In this document: positions 1 to 5,598 of the stretch, one piece after another
How the letters are laid out: every line of letters starts with the position of its first letter
Numbering within the stretch: position 1 is the first letter of the stretch
From: Sphingobacteriaceae bacterium
GTDB taxonomy: Bacteria; Bacteroidota; Bacteroidia; B-17B0; Aurantibacillaceae
DNA: 5,690 bases
Assembly: GCA_023251695.1 (NCBI GenBank)
Contig: JAHEYE010000231.1
Span: 1 to 5,690, forward strand
Reading direction: 5' to 3'
Program-made: the position numbers and the translations under genes
Notes under the pieces: model-generated
What the model was told of the DNA's origin: nothing
The model's database searches: none
What the model saw: the letters and a program-made list of their open reading frames with translations, nothing else

Positions 1-1
1 C

Positions 2-1312
2 CCTAAAACCAATACATTTAAACCTAAAACAGGTTTTGTAGAAGGAAACGCCGTGCTCTATGATAAAGATGGTGACCTTTGGTGGGGAACTAACGGATTC
101 GGGGCAACCCGATTTATTACTGGTACGGGGAAAACTATTACTTATGGGTACGACCCCAAAGATTCAACCACTTTAAGTTCAGGTGAGGTAACAAATTTTC
201 TTGAAGGAAGTGATGATATTATATGGATCGGAACAAGTTCAGGCTTAAATGCACTAAACAAAAAAACCGGCAAAGCTATTCAATACCGGAGTCAGGTAAG
301 AAATCCAAATTCATTAAGTCATAATGTTATCAATTGTGTTTATCAGGCTAAGAATGGCCTTATTTGGGTTGGCACAATGGTAGGACTTAATTCCATTAAT
401 TTAAAAACAAAAAAAATAACACACTATCTTGCCAAAGACGGCCTTCCGCATGATAATATTGAGGGTATTCTTGAAGATGATAAAAATAATCTTTGGATTA
501 GCACCTCCAGGGGCCTGTGCAAGTTTTCGCCTGAAGATAAACGGTTTTCGGTATATGACATCACGGATGGTTTACCTTCAAATGAATTTATTCTTGGAAG
601 TGCTCTGAAAAGTAAAGAAGGCCGCTTTTACTTTGGCACTTCAAATGGGGTTGTTAGTTTTTCGCCTGATGAAATAAACGACAATAACAATGCCCCTAAA
701 ATTGTTATAACTGATTTTACAGTTCTGAATAAAAAAAACGATCTGACTGAAGATATTTCGGGCGTTACTACATTGACTTTAAATTATCATCAGTATTTTT
801 TTACGCTTGAGTTAGCCGCCCTCGATTTTTCTGCCCCAATAAAAAATCAGTACGCTTATAAGCTTGAGGGCTTTAACGAAGATTGGATTTATACCAATAA
901 CAAACGGGATATTACTTTTACGAATTTGAACGCCGGGGAATACCAATTAAAAGTAAAAGCAAGCAATAACCGCGGTGTATGGAGCAATGAAGCCGTTATA
1001 TTGAAAATAATCATTTCTCCGCCCTGGTGGAAAACCAAAACATTTTACATGAGCTGCCTGATTTGTCTCGTGTTATTGGTATATGGTTTTGTTAAGTGGC
1101 GTGAGCGTAAATTGGTTTTTGAACAAAAAGTTCTGAAACAAAAAATAACGGAAGCCACTACCGAGATAACAGAACAGAAAGAACTTATTGAACAGCGGAA
1201 TAAGGAAGTGTTGGATTCCATTCATTATGCCAGCCGTATACAAAAAGCCCTTATGATCAGTGAAAAGAGTTTTGAAAAAATCTTCGGGCGCTTAAAGGGG
1301 AAAAAGAGTTAG
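2..1312 (+). CDS. Two-component-type sensor, Reg_prop / Y_Y_Y domains, C-terminal part (5' end outside window)
   Basis: The frame is open from base 2, so the gene starts upstream; a GTG at 53 is internal, because the codons before it continue the same repeat pattern. 436 residues are visible. At least five beta-propeller (Reg_prop) blades can be read, with cores of the type LWWGT, IWIGT, LIWVGT, LWIST and FYFGT near bases 75, 230, 360, 490 and 625. A Y_Y_Y domain follows at about 840-1018 (YKLEGFNEDW, then LNAGEYQLKVKASN). One membrane helix lies at about 1040-1096, then a charged coiled coil at 1100-1215. The C-terminus carries SIHYASRIQKAL, the linker that in Bacteroidota proteins usually precedes a SpoIIE-type PP2C phosphatase, but the protein ends about 20 residues later with no phosphatase, kinase or response-regulator domain. 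By family knowledge the propeller is periplasmic and senses a ligand; the cytoplasmic output here is missing or unrecognised. Domain calls are confident; the function of this short form is not known. Confidence 0.9.
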   Translation, partial: PKTNTFKPKTGFVEGNAVLYDKDGDLWWGTNGFGATRFITGTGKTITYGYDPKDSTTLSSGEVTNFLEGSDDIIWIGTSSGLNALNKKTGKAIQYRSQVRNPNSLSHNVINCVYQAKNGLIWVGTMVGLNSINLKTKKITHYLAKDGLPHDNIEGILEDDKNNLWISTSRGLCKFSPEDKRFSVYDITDGLPSNEFILGSALKSKEGRFYFGTSNGVVSFSPDEINDNNNAPKIVITDFTVLNKKNDLTEDISGVTTLTLNYHQYFFTLELAALDFSAPIKNQYAYKLEGFNEDWIYTNNKRDITFTNLNAGEYQLKVKASNNRGVWSNEAVILKIIISPPWWKTKTFYMSCLICLVLLVYGFVKWRERKLVFEQKVLKQKITEATTEITEQKELIEQRNKEVLDSIHYASRIQKALMISEKSFEKIFGRLKGKKS

Positions 1313-1403
1313 CCGATGGCGGTTACCCCGGCTGTATTCCGGAAAGCATATTATTATTTTCAAAAAGCTACAAATCGTAGCAATCAATTTTTTCATTTCT
1401 ATT

Positions 1404-1440
1404 TAATTTTGAATAACTGTTTGAAATCACAATTTGTGAT
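1404..1440 (+). promoter_or_regulatory. Candidate promoter -7 motif and adjoining 15-bp palindrome upstream of the ORF6N gene
   Basis: Bases 1404-1411 read TAATTTTG, an exact match to the Bacteroidota -7 consensus TAnnTTTG. No clear -33 TTTG is seen at the usual 19-21 nt spacing. From 1426 to 1440 lies ATCACAA-T-TTGTGAT, a perfect 7-bp inverted repeat around one central base, placed where a repressor would cover the transcription start. It is not a CRP site, because the half-sites are in the opposite order. The palindrome is seen directly; promoter and operator roles are inference. Confidence 0.4.
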
Positions 1441-1450
1441 ATCAAAGACG

Positions 1451-1483
1451 GGTTAACCTTAAGGAGCCAATGCTGCACCTTAA
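1451..1483 (+). promoter_or_regulatory. Nested palindromes in the ORF6N leader
   Basis: Two overlapping perfect 8-bp palindromes, GGTTAACC (1451-1458) and CCTTAAGG (1457-1464), are followed by CCTTAA at 1478-1483. TTAAGG at 1459-1464 can therefore pair with CCTTAA across a 13-base loop, and AGC (1465-1467) with GCT (1472-1474) inside it. The stretch ends 15 nt before the ORF6N start. It could be an operator or an RNA hairpin in the leader. AAGGAG at 1461-1466 resembles a Shine-Dalgarno sequence, but it lies 32 nt from the ORF6N start and only 3 nt from an out-of-frame ATG at 1470, so it does not decide the start. Confidence 0.35.
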
Positions 1484-1498
1484 ACAAATCGATTTAAA

Positions 1499-2026
1499 AT
1501 GGAAGGGAAAGAAGTTGCAATTTATCAAGCGATTGAGAATAAAATTTATGTTATAAGAGGTCAGAAAGTTATGATTGACAGGGATTTGGCTGATTTATAT
1601 GGAATAGAAACTAAGCAGCTTAAACGTCAGGTAAATCGTAATATTGAACGGTTTCCCGCAGATTTTATGTTTGAGTTAACCAAAGCCGAGTTTGAAAATT
1701 GGAGGCGCCAATTTGGCACCTCCAACTCCTCTGATAAAATGGGGTTGAGACATGCCCCTTATGTTTTCACAGAACACGGGGTATTAATGCTCTCAAGTGT
1801 ATTAAACAGCCCCCGTGCAATTCAGGTTAATATCCAAATCATGAGAACGTTTGCCCGCATACGGCAAATGCTTGCCGACAATACAGAATTGCGTTTAGAA
1901 TTTGAAGAGATAAAAAAAGAAATAAATAATCACGACAAAAATATTGAAATCCTTTTCAGATACATTGATGAATTATTGGAGAAAAAAGAAAACCCTGAAG
2001 AGAGAGATATGATTGGGTTTAAATAA
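1499..2026 (+). CDS. ORF6N-domain DNA-binding protein (KilA-N-related)
   Basis: A 175-residue protein. Residues about 12-98 form an ORF6N domain, recognised by IYVIRGQKVMIDRDLADLYG, then LKRQVNRNIERFPADFMFEL and PYVFTEHGVLMLSSVL. The domain is named after a phage protein and is common in phage-derived and chromosomal accessory genes of Bacteroidota, where it is thought to bind DNA. Residues about 125-170 are charged and probably a coiled coil (EEIKKEINNHDKNIEIL), likely for oligomerisation. The ATG at 1499 is the only sensible start, since an in-frame TAA lies at 1481-1483. The reading frame looks intact and of normal length for the short members of the family. There is no phage structural gene, toxin or transposase beside it, so its target is unknown. 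The palindromes in its leader suggest self-regulation; that is inference. Confidence 0.9.
   Translation: MEGKEVAIYQAIENKIYVIRGQKVMIDRDLADLYGIETKQLKRQVNRNIERFPADFMFELTKAEFENWRRQFGTSNSSDKMGLRHAPYVFTEHGVLMLSSVLNSPRAIQVNIQIMRTFARIRQMLADNTELRLEFEEIKKEINNHDKNIEILFRYIDELLEKKENPEERDMIGFK
1699..1725. repeat. 27-nt imperfect palindrome inside the ORF6N gene
   Basis: TTGGAGGCGCCAA (1699-1711) and TTGGCACCTCCAA (1713-1725) are inverted copies around T1712, with 12 of 13 positions pairing; only C1706/A1718 fails. It encodes residues about 67-76 (around WRRQFGTSN), a variable linker between two conserved parts of the domain. It may be a coincidence of codons, an internal operator, or a trace of a small palindromic insertion. 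Confidence 0.5.
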
Positions 2027-2075
2027 AATGAAAAAATATTTTCTATATTTATGTATTAATAACTGCTACGCTATG

Positions 2076-2141
2076 GCACCTATCCACCCAGCAGATGTTG
2101 TATAAGCGAACATTTATGACGGGTATAAACAAGTTAGGTGC
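2076..2141. other. Degenerate attC-like imperfect palindrome, left side of the candidate cassette
   Basis: GTTAGGT at 2133-2139 matches the integron R' consensus GTTRRRY exactly. GCACCTA at 2076-2082 is its perfect complement (with TAGGTGC at 2135-2141) and contains ACCTATC (2078-2084), one base away from the R'' consensus RYYYAAC. Between them ACCC (2086-2089) can pair with GGGT (2121-2124), and ATGTT (2095-2099) with AACAT (2109-2113) around a 9-base loop. The R-box span of about 62 nt is within the known attC range. The spacers are unequal (3 versus 10 nt), so this may be a decayed site or chance. The rest of the 2027-2202 gap shows no gene. Confidence 0.35.
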
Positions 2142-2790
2142 AATTGCTGCGGACATCGTTTCATAAAGAATAACAACTGAAGAATTAAATTTATTCATAT
2201 TAATGGGAAGTGTTTTAAGAGTATTCGGTAAAAAATTAAATATCGACAAGTTTGACATCGGCTGGAAGATTAAGCCGACTGCAATTCATCGTAAAAGCGA
2301 CTTAAATCTTAGGAGGAAGAAAAATAAAATTTCAGCCATAAATTTTACTGTTAGCGACGCCAGTTTTACAAACCTAAATGGACAAATAAAAGACACTATA
2401 AAGTTTTTAAAAAAACATAATGAATATTTAAAACGTATTTCGAAAAACAAAACTGTTGATGATGTTGCAATAGACTTTGCGTTTAATTCACGCATCGACA
2501 GAGTAAATGTTGAAGTTCAAAACGACTATTTCCCTGCGGAATTAATAAAGTTAGCAGGAAAATTAAATATTAGCATTTGGTTGACACAATGGCCTTGCGA
2601 AACAAACAAACGCAAAAAATAGTTCGGCAGACACTCAAGCGTATCTTAGCTGTGGGGCAGCAAAAGCACCTAACACCAAATTCGCACCAGCGGGTGGAAG
2701 AGGTAATCGAAACTTTTGTATATTTAAGAAACAGTTTCCGTTTAGACAGTGGAGTTTTCATAAACCCGCCGGACGCAAATTAGGAAACCG
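2134..2790 (+). mobile_element. Candidate integron gene cassette (or other element with 18-bp inverted ends)
   Basis: GTTAGGTGCAATTGCTGC (2133-2150) recurs as its reverse complement GCAGCAAAAGCACCTAAC (2657-2674), matching at 16 of 18 positions; the two mismatches are the central AA. These ends enclose one 139-aa gene. In an integron cassette the first bases (TTRRRY) are complementary to the R'' box at the start of the trailing attC, which is what is seen here. The trailing site runs to GTTAAAC at 2790-2796, another exact GTTRRRY. By the G|TT cut rule the cassette would be 2134-2790, 657 nt, a usual cassette size with one small gene. There is no integrase gene in the window, and no target-site duplication is evident that would favour a transposon. 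The inverted repeat is seen; the integron reading is inference. Confidence 0.4.
2203..2622 (+). CDS. Hypothetical protein (139 aa), perhaps DUF4279-like
   Basis: A small soluble protein with no signal peptide or membrane segment. The N-terminal part is basic (residues about 9-45). Residues about 46-75 (NFTVSDASFTNLNGQIKDTI) look like a beta strand followed by a helix, and the C-terminal part ends in a strand-helix-strand (FPAELIKLAGKLNISIWL). The layout recalls small accessory proteins of the DUF4279 type, some of which sit near polymorphic toxins as presumed immunity proteins. I recall this only from general pattern and have not searched it. The ATG at 2203 is preceded by an AT-rich stretch without a Shine-Dalgarno sequence, as is normal in Bacteroidota. 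No partner toxin or neighbour in the same direction helps assign a role. It is the only gene between the inverted repeats, so it would be the cargo of the candidate cassette. Confidence 0.65.
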   Translation: MGSVLRVFGKKLNIDKFDIGWKIKPTAIHRKSDLNLRRKKNKISAINFTVSDASFTNLNGQIKDTIKFLKKHNEYLKRISKNKTVDDVAIDFAFNSRIDRVNVEVQNDYFPAELIKLAGKLNISIWLTQWPCETNKRKK

Positions 2791-2796
2791 TTAAAC
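2657..2796. other. attC-like imperfect palindrome, right side of the candidate cassette
   Basis: ACCTAAC at 2668-2674 matches the R'' consensus RYYYAAC and GTTAAAC at 2790-2796 matches the R' consensus GTTRRRY; the span is 129 nt, within the 57-141 nt range reported for attC sites. Inside, 2676-2695 pairs with 2764-2784 at 16 of 20 positions with A2773 bulged out: CC/GG, AATT/AATT, GC/GC, CC/GG, then GCGGGT/ACCCGC. Isolated mismatches and an extrahelical base on one arm are the hallmark of attC. The terminal part (about 2696-2763) is AT-rich with a small GAAACT (2709-2714)/AGTTTC (2733-2738) hairpin. An open frame of 68 codons runs across this stretch and is explained better as a by-product of the palindrome. 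It could instead act as a bidirectional terminator between the converging genes, but no T-run follows the stem. Confidence 0.45.
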
Positions 2797-2805
2797 TAAA
2801 AAAAA

Positions 2806-4497
2806 TCACAACTTATCATACTCCCCCCTCACAAAATCAGCTAGCTCTTTTACGTATTCGGGAGAAAAATTAAATTCTATTCCTGCGGCTTTATAAATGT
2901 CGGGGATTGGTTTTGTGTAACCTAAAGCTAATGCAGCTTTGTATTGTTCAATGGCCTTCTTTTTATCTTTCTTGTAATTACGCCAAACGGCGATAGCGCC
3001 CAATTGCGCAAAACCATATTCGATATAATAAAACGGCACTTCAAATAAATGCAATTGCACCTGCCATCTTCTTTTTAAATTAGCTTCCAGTCCCGAATAA
3101 TTTACAACGCCCGTTCCGAAATCTTTCATGATCTGCATCCATGTGGTGTAACGTTCTTCCACATTATGATTCGGGTTTTGATAAACCCAATGTTGAAATT
3201 TATCCACAGCTGCAATCCAAGGCAAAGCATCCAATACACTTTCCAATTGCTGACGCTTCGCTCGTTTTAAATCTTCGCCATTATCAAAAAACGCATCCCA
3301 ATGTTCCATGCTGATTAATTCCATACTCATACTGGCAAGTTCTGCGACTTCACTTGGTGGAGATTTAAAATCAACTAAGTCTAATGGAATATCTAAAAAC
3401 GAATGAATGGCGTGCCCACCCTCGTGCACCATCGTCACCATATCACGATGCAAACCAACAGCGTTCATAAAAATAAACGGAATTTCTGTTTCGTATAATG
3501 GATATTGATACCCGCCGGGAGATTTTCCTAAACGCGAATCTAAATCCAACCGTCCCATCTTATCCATGGTGCGGATACAGTCTCCAAAAAATTTATCAAT
3601 ACTATCGAAACATTTTTCTGTTCTGTTAATCAAATCTCTCTCGCCATCAAATGGTTTTAAAGGAGGCTTACCTTCTGCATCAACTTCTTTGTCCCAAGGA
3701 CGGTAATCATCCAGCTTTAATTTTTCCCTACGTTTCTTTTCCTGCTCAGTAACCAAGGGCACAACATGTTTTTGAACCGCATCATGAAAATTCAAACAAT
3801 CCTGTACGCTGTAATCAAATCGGCCAAGTGATTGATGTTTGTAATCGCGGAAGTTTTTGAAGCCCGTATTTAATGCGATCTTATGCCGGAGTTGAATTAA
3901 TTCGGAATATAAATTATTCAATGCATCTTCATCCTGAGCACGGCGGTTTTGGATTTTGCGATACACTTCTTCGCGTAAGCTCCGATTTAAATCTTTTAAA
4001 AAAACAGCCGCTTTTTGCAAAGTCATTTTTTCACCGTTATGTTCTATACTTTGCGCGCCGGAAATTTCACCGAACTGCTGTTCCTTTTGCTGAAGCTGGG
4101 TGAACAACGGAATGTTTTCTTCGCGGAATAATTCAATACTCTTTTTTACACCACGCAGATATACAAAATATTTTTCTTTGTTTAAATCTTTACTGGCCGG
4201 ACTCTCAACTAATTTTTTATTTAGATTATTTGAGATTGGCGAAATATTAGGCTCAATGTTAGTAATGAAATCATTAAAACTGTTTCTGATTTCTTCATTG
4301 GCAGTATCGCAAGTCATTTTAATATAGCGCCAGGCCATGTTTTCACTTACAACTGCGCCGAGCTCGTTATAATCTTTTAACCACTTCTCTAAATCGCTTG
4401 CCGAATTAATATTTCGTTTTTCTAAATCAGAAAAAAACGGCTGGAGTTTGTCCCAAACTGTTATTGTAAAATCTTTTGGTATAAATTGTCTGTTCAT
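2806..4497 (-). CDS. M3-family zinc oligoendopeptidase (PepF/M3B type)
   Basis: A 563-residue protein that hydrolyses short peptides, probably in the cytoplasm, since no signal peptide is present. The zinc site is HEGGHAIHS (HExxH at residues 358-362), and the third ligand is most likely Glu386 in SEVAELASMSMEL, 24 residues after the second His, as in M3 enzymes. The C-terminal LFEVPFYYIEYGFAQLGA holds the tyrosine-rich segment that lines the active site in this family. Length is normal for the M3B group. The frame stays open to a GTG at 4527, but the extra 10 residues would be encoded by the neighbouring repeat and do not resemble the family, so the ATG at 4497 (MNRQFIPKDF) is preferred. It lies 68 nt behind the patatin gene on the same strand and is probably co-transcribed. 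It converges on the 139-aa gene; its stop is 9 nt from the attC-like R' box. Confidence 0.95.
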   Translation of the reverse strand: MNRQFIPKDFTITVWDKLQPFFSDLEKRNINSASDLEKWLKDYNELGAVVSENMAWRYIKMTCDTANEEIRNSFNDFITNIEPNISPISNNLNKKLVESPASKDLNKEKYFVYLRGVKKSIELFREENIPLFTQLQQKEQQFGEISGAQSIEHNGEKMTLQKAAVFLKDLNRSLREEVYRKIQNRRAQDEDALNNLYSELIQLRHKIALNTGFKNFRDYKHQSLGRFDYSVQDCLNFHDAVQKHVVPLVTEQEKKRREKLKLDDYRPWDKEVDAEGKPPLKPFDGERDLINRTEKCFDSIDKFFGDCIRTMDKMGRLDLDSRLGKSPGGYQYPLYETEIPFIFMNAVGLHRDMVTMVHEGGHAIHSFLDIPLDLVDFKSPPSEVAELASMSMELISMEHWDAFFDNGEDLKRAKRQQLESVLDALPWIAAVDKFQHWVYQNPNHNVEERYTTWMQIMKDFGTGVVNYSGLEANLKRRWQVQLHLFEVPFYYIEYGFAQLGAIAVWRNYKKDKKKAIEQYKAALALGYTKPIPDIYKAAGIEFNFSPEYVKELADFVRGEYDKL

Positions 4498-4525
4498 AAT
4501 TGTTATAGCTAGCTTGCCCTCACCC

Positions 4526-4564
4526 ACCGCTGTCGCGGTCCTCCCTCTCCCGCAAGGAGAGGGA
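4526..4564. repeat. GC-rich double hairpin, dispersed-repeat-like, between patatin and peptidase genes
   Basis: Two perfect hairpins stand side by side: ACCGC-TGTC-GCGGT (4526-4539) and TCCCTCTCC-CGCAA-GGAGAGGGA (4542-4564, 9-bp stem). On the minus strand it begins right after the patatin stop codon. No T-run follows either stem, so it is not a classical terminator, though it could slow or process the transcript. The wording CCCTCTCC-TTGCG-GGAGAGGG followed further on by GGGTGAGGG is, from memory, a motif found many times in the intergenic regions of Bacteroidota and other bacterial genomes, so a REP-like dispersed repeat is likely. It is clearly more GC-rich than its surroundings. Confidence 0.6.
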
Positions 4565-4565
4565 A

Positions 4566-5567
4566 TTAGATGCGGAAGGTTGATTCTTTTCCTATTTTAT
4601 CGTAGTTGTTTTTTAACCATGCATCGCAGGCTTGATAACCTAAATTTTTAAGGTGCATTAAAAAATCCCAGGATGTGTTTAATTTGCTAGATAAATTTAA
4701 TTCTCCTAAATCGTTATCGGCACTTATATTATGCAGATTTACTTTCGGGATTTTGGTTTTTAGTTTTACACCGCTTGCAATAAGTTCTTGTTGGAATTGT
4801 ATATGTTTTATCTCGTGCATTAAAGTTGAGTTGAAACTTATTTCATTTACACGGTCCTTAATTTCTTCGATGCTAGATGGCACTGATTTTATTTTTATAG
4901 GATTAATCTGAACTAATAAAATATCATCAGCGTCTACTGTATGCTTAATCAAAGGCTCCAGCGGCGGATTCCCCATATAGCCTCCGTCCCAATAAAATTC
5001 TCCGTCAATTTCAACTGCGTTGTAAATATAAGGTAAGCAGGCCGAGGCTAAAATAGATTTAGCAGTAATCTCTTTAAAACCAAAAACCTTAGCTTCACAA
5101 GTACGTACATTAGTAGCGCATACAAATAATTTCGGCGGACTCATTTTATGCAGCTCGTCAAAATCAATCAAGTCAGTTAATATTTTTTCGAGCGGGTTAA
5201 AACCAAGCGGATTAAATTGTGAGGGTGCAAGATTTTCACTCGTCATACTGAAAAATTTATACACAGGCGAAAAGTCCATATTTCCGGGACTCATCATTTT
5301 ATCCATCCAGGATGGTTGGAGTCCGGATAATTTTCCGGCTTCTGAAATTTTGTGCCAGAATTTTACAAGCATATGTTTCGCTAAATTCTTTCCGCCTTTA
5401 TTTAAACCGTAAATAGTACATACACCATTCATGGCGCCTGCGCTGGTTCCACAAATCCCTTCAATTTCTATGCGATCGTCATCTAAAAGGCGGTCAATGA
5501 TTCCCCACGAGTAAGCTCCATGGGCGCCACCACCTTGAAGAGCTAAATCTATTTTCTTAACTTGCAT
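4566..5567 (-). CDS. Patatin-like phospholipase family protein
   Basis: A 333-residue acyl hydrolase of the patatin / RssA group, expected to cleave ester bonds of phospholipids or other lipids with a Ser-Asp dyad. All family motifs are present: the oxyanion loop GGGAHGAY (residues 12-19), the nucleophile elbow GTSAG (40-44, Ser42) and the DGGY motif (194-197, Asp194). The patatin domain covers about residues 6-205. The C-terminal 110 residues (with LLVQINPI and NEISFNSTLMHEI) resemble the DUF3734 extension of bacterial patatins. There is no signal peptide or membrane helix, so it is probably cytoplasmic or peripheral to the inner membrane. The ATG at 5567 is used because the conserved LALQGGGAHG begins only seven residues later. 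It is the first gene of a likely two-gene minus-strand unit with the peptidase, and is divergent from the gene at 5599 with only 31 nt between the start codons. Confidence 0.95.
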   Translation of the reverse strand: MQVKKIDLALQGGGAHGAYSWGIIDRLLDDDRIEIEGICGTSAGAMNGVCTIYGLNKGGKNLAKHMLVKFWHKISEAGKLSGLQPSWMDKMMSPGNMDFSPVYKFFSMTSENLAPSQFNPLGFNPLEKILTDLIDFDELHKMSPPKLFVCATNVRTCEAKVFGFKEITAKSILASACLPYIYNAVEIDGEFYWDGGYMGNPPLEPLIKHTVDADDILLVQINPIKIKSVPSSIEEIKDRVNEISFNSTLMHEIKHIQFQQELIASGVKLKTKIPKVNLHNISADNDLGELNLSSKLNTSWDFLMHLKNLGYQACDAWLKNNYDKIGKESTFRI

Positions 5568-5586
5568 GAAGTAAATTTAATAAAAG

Positions 5587-5594
5587 TATCTTTG
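5587..5594 (+). promoter_or_regulatory. Bacteroidota -7 promoter motif for the divergent gene at 5599
   Basis: TATCTTTG matches TAnnTTTG exactly and lies just 4 nt before the ATG at 5599. A TTG at 5562-5564, inside the start of the patatin gene, could be the -33 element with a slightly long 22-nt spacer. The transcription start would fall at or next to the A of the ATG, implying a leaderless or nearly leaderless mRNA. On the other strand TAAATTTA (5572-5579) is a one-mismatch -7 motif that could serve the patatin gene in the same way. Confidence 0.5.
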
Positions 5595-5598
5595 CTTT

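Noticed and set aside
1311..1333. Possible terminator after the sensor gene, AGCCG pairing with CGGCT
   Set aside because: The stem is only 5 bp with a 13-base loop and is not followed by a T-run.
1471..1485. GCTGCACCTTAAAC upstream of the ORF6N gene as a third attC relic
   Set aside because: It shares AGGTGCA (in reverse complement) with the cassette ends but breaks the R'' consensus by an insertion, and no GTTRRRY partner was found between 1313 and 1498.
2049..2258. 69-codon open frame on the minus strand between the ORF6N gene and the 139-aa gene
   Set aside because: Composition is not protein-like, it overlaps the start of the 139-aa gene and covers the attC-like site.
2133..2674. Transposon or MITE with 18-bp terminal inverted repeats
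   Set aside because: No target-site duplication is visible outside the repeats and no transposase is present; the R-box matches favour a cassette, though this is not excluded.
2577..2783. 68-codon open frame after the 139-aa gene
   Set aside because: It overlaps the end of the 139-aa gene and covers the imperfect palindrome; no domain-like pattern or start signal is seen, so the attC-like structure explains the sequence better.
2780..2808. Run of eight A before the peptidase stop read as a terminator for the converging genes
   Set aside because: For the minus-strand gene the T-run comes before the weak hairpin rather than after it, and for the plus strand the tract is A, not T.
3873..4327. 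Two plus-strand open frames of about 75 codons inside the peptidase gene
   Set aside because: They are antisense shadows of a well-supported M3 peptidase gene.
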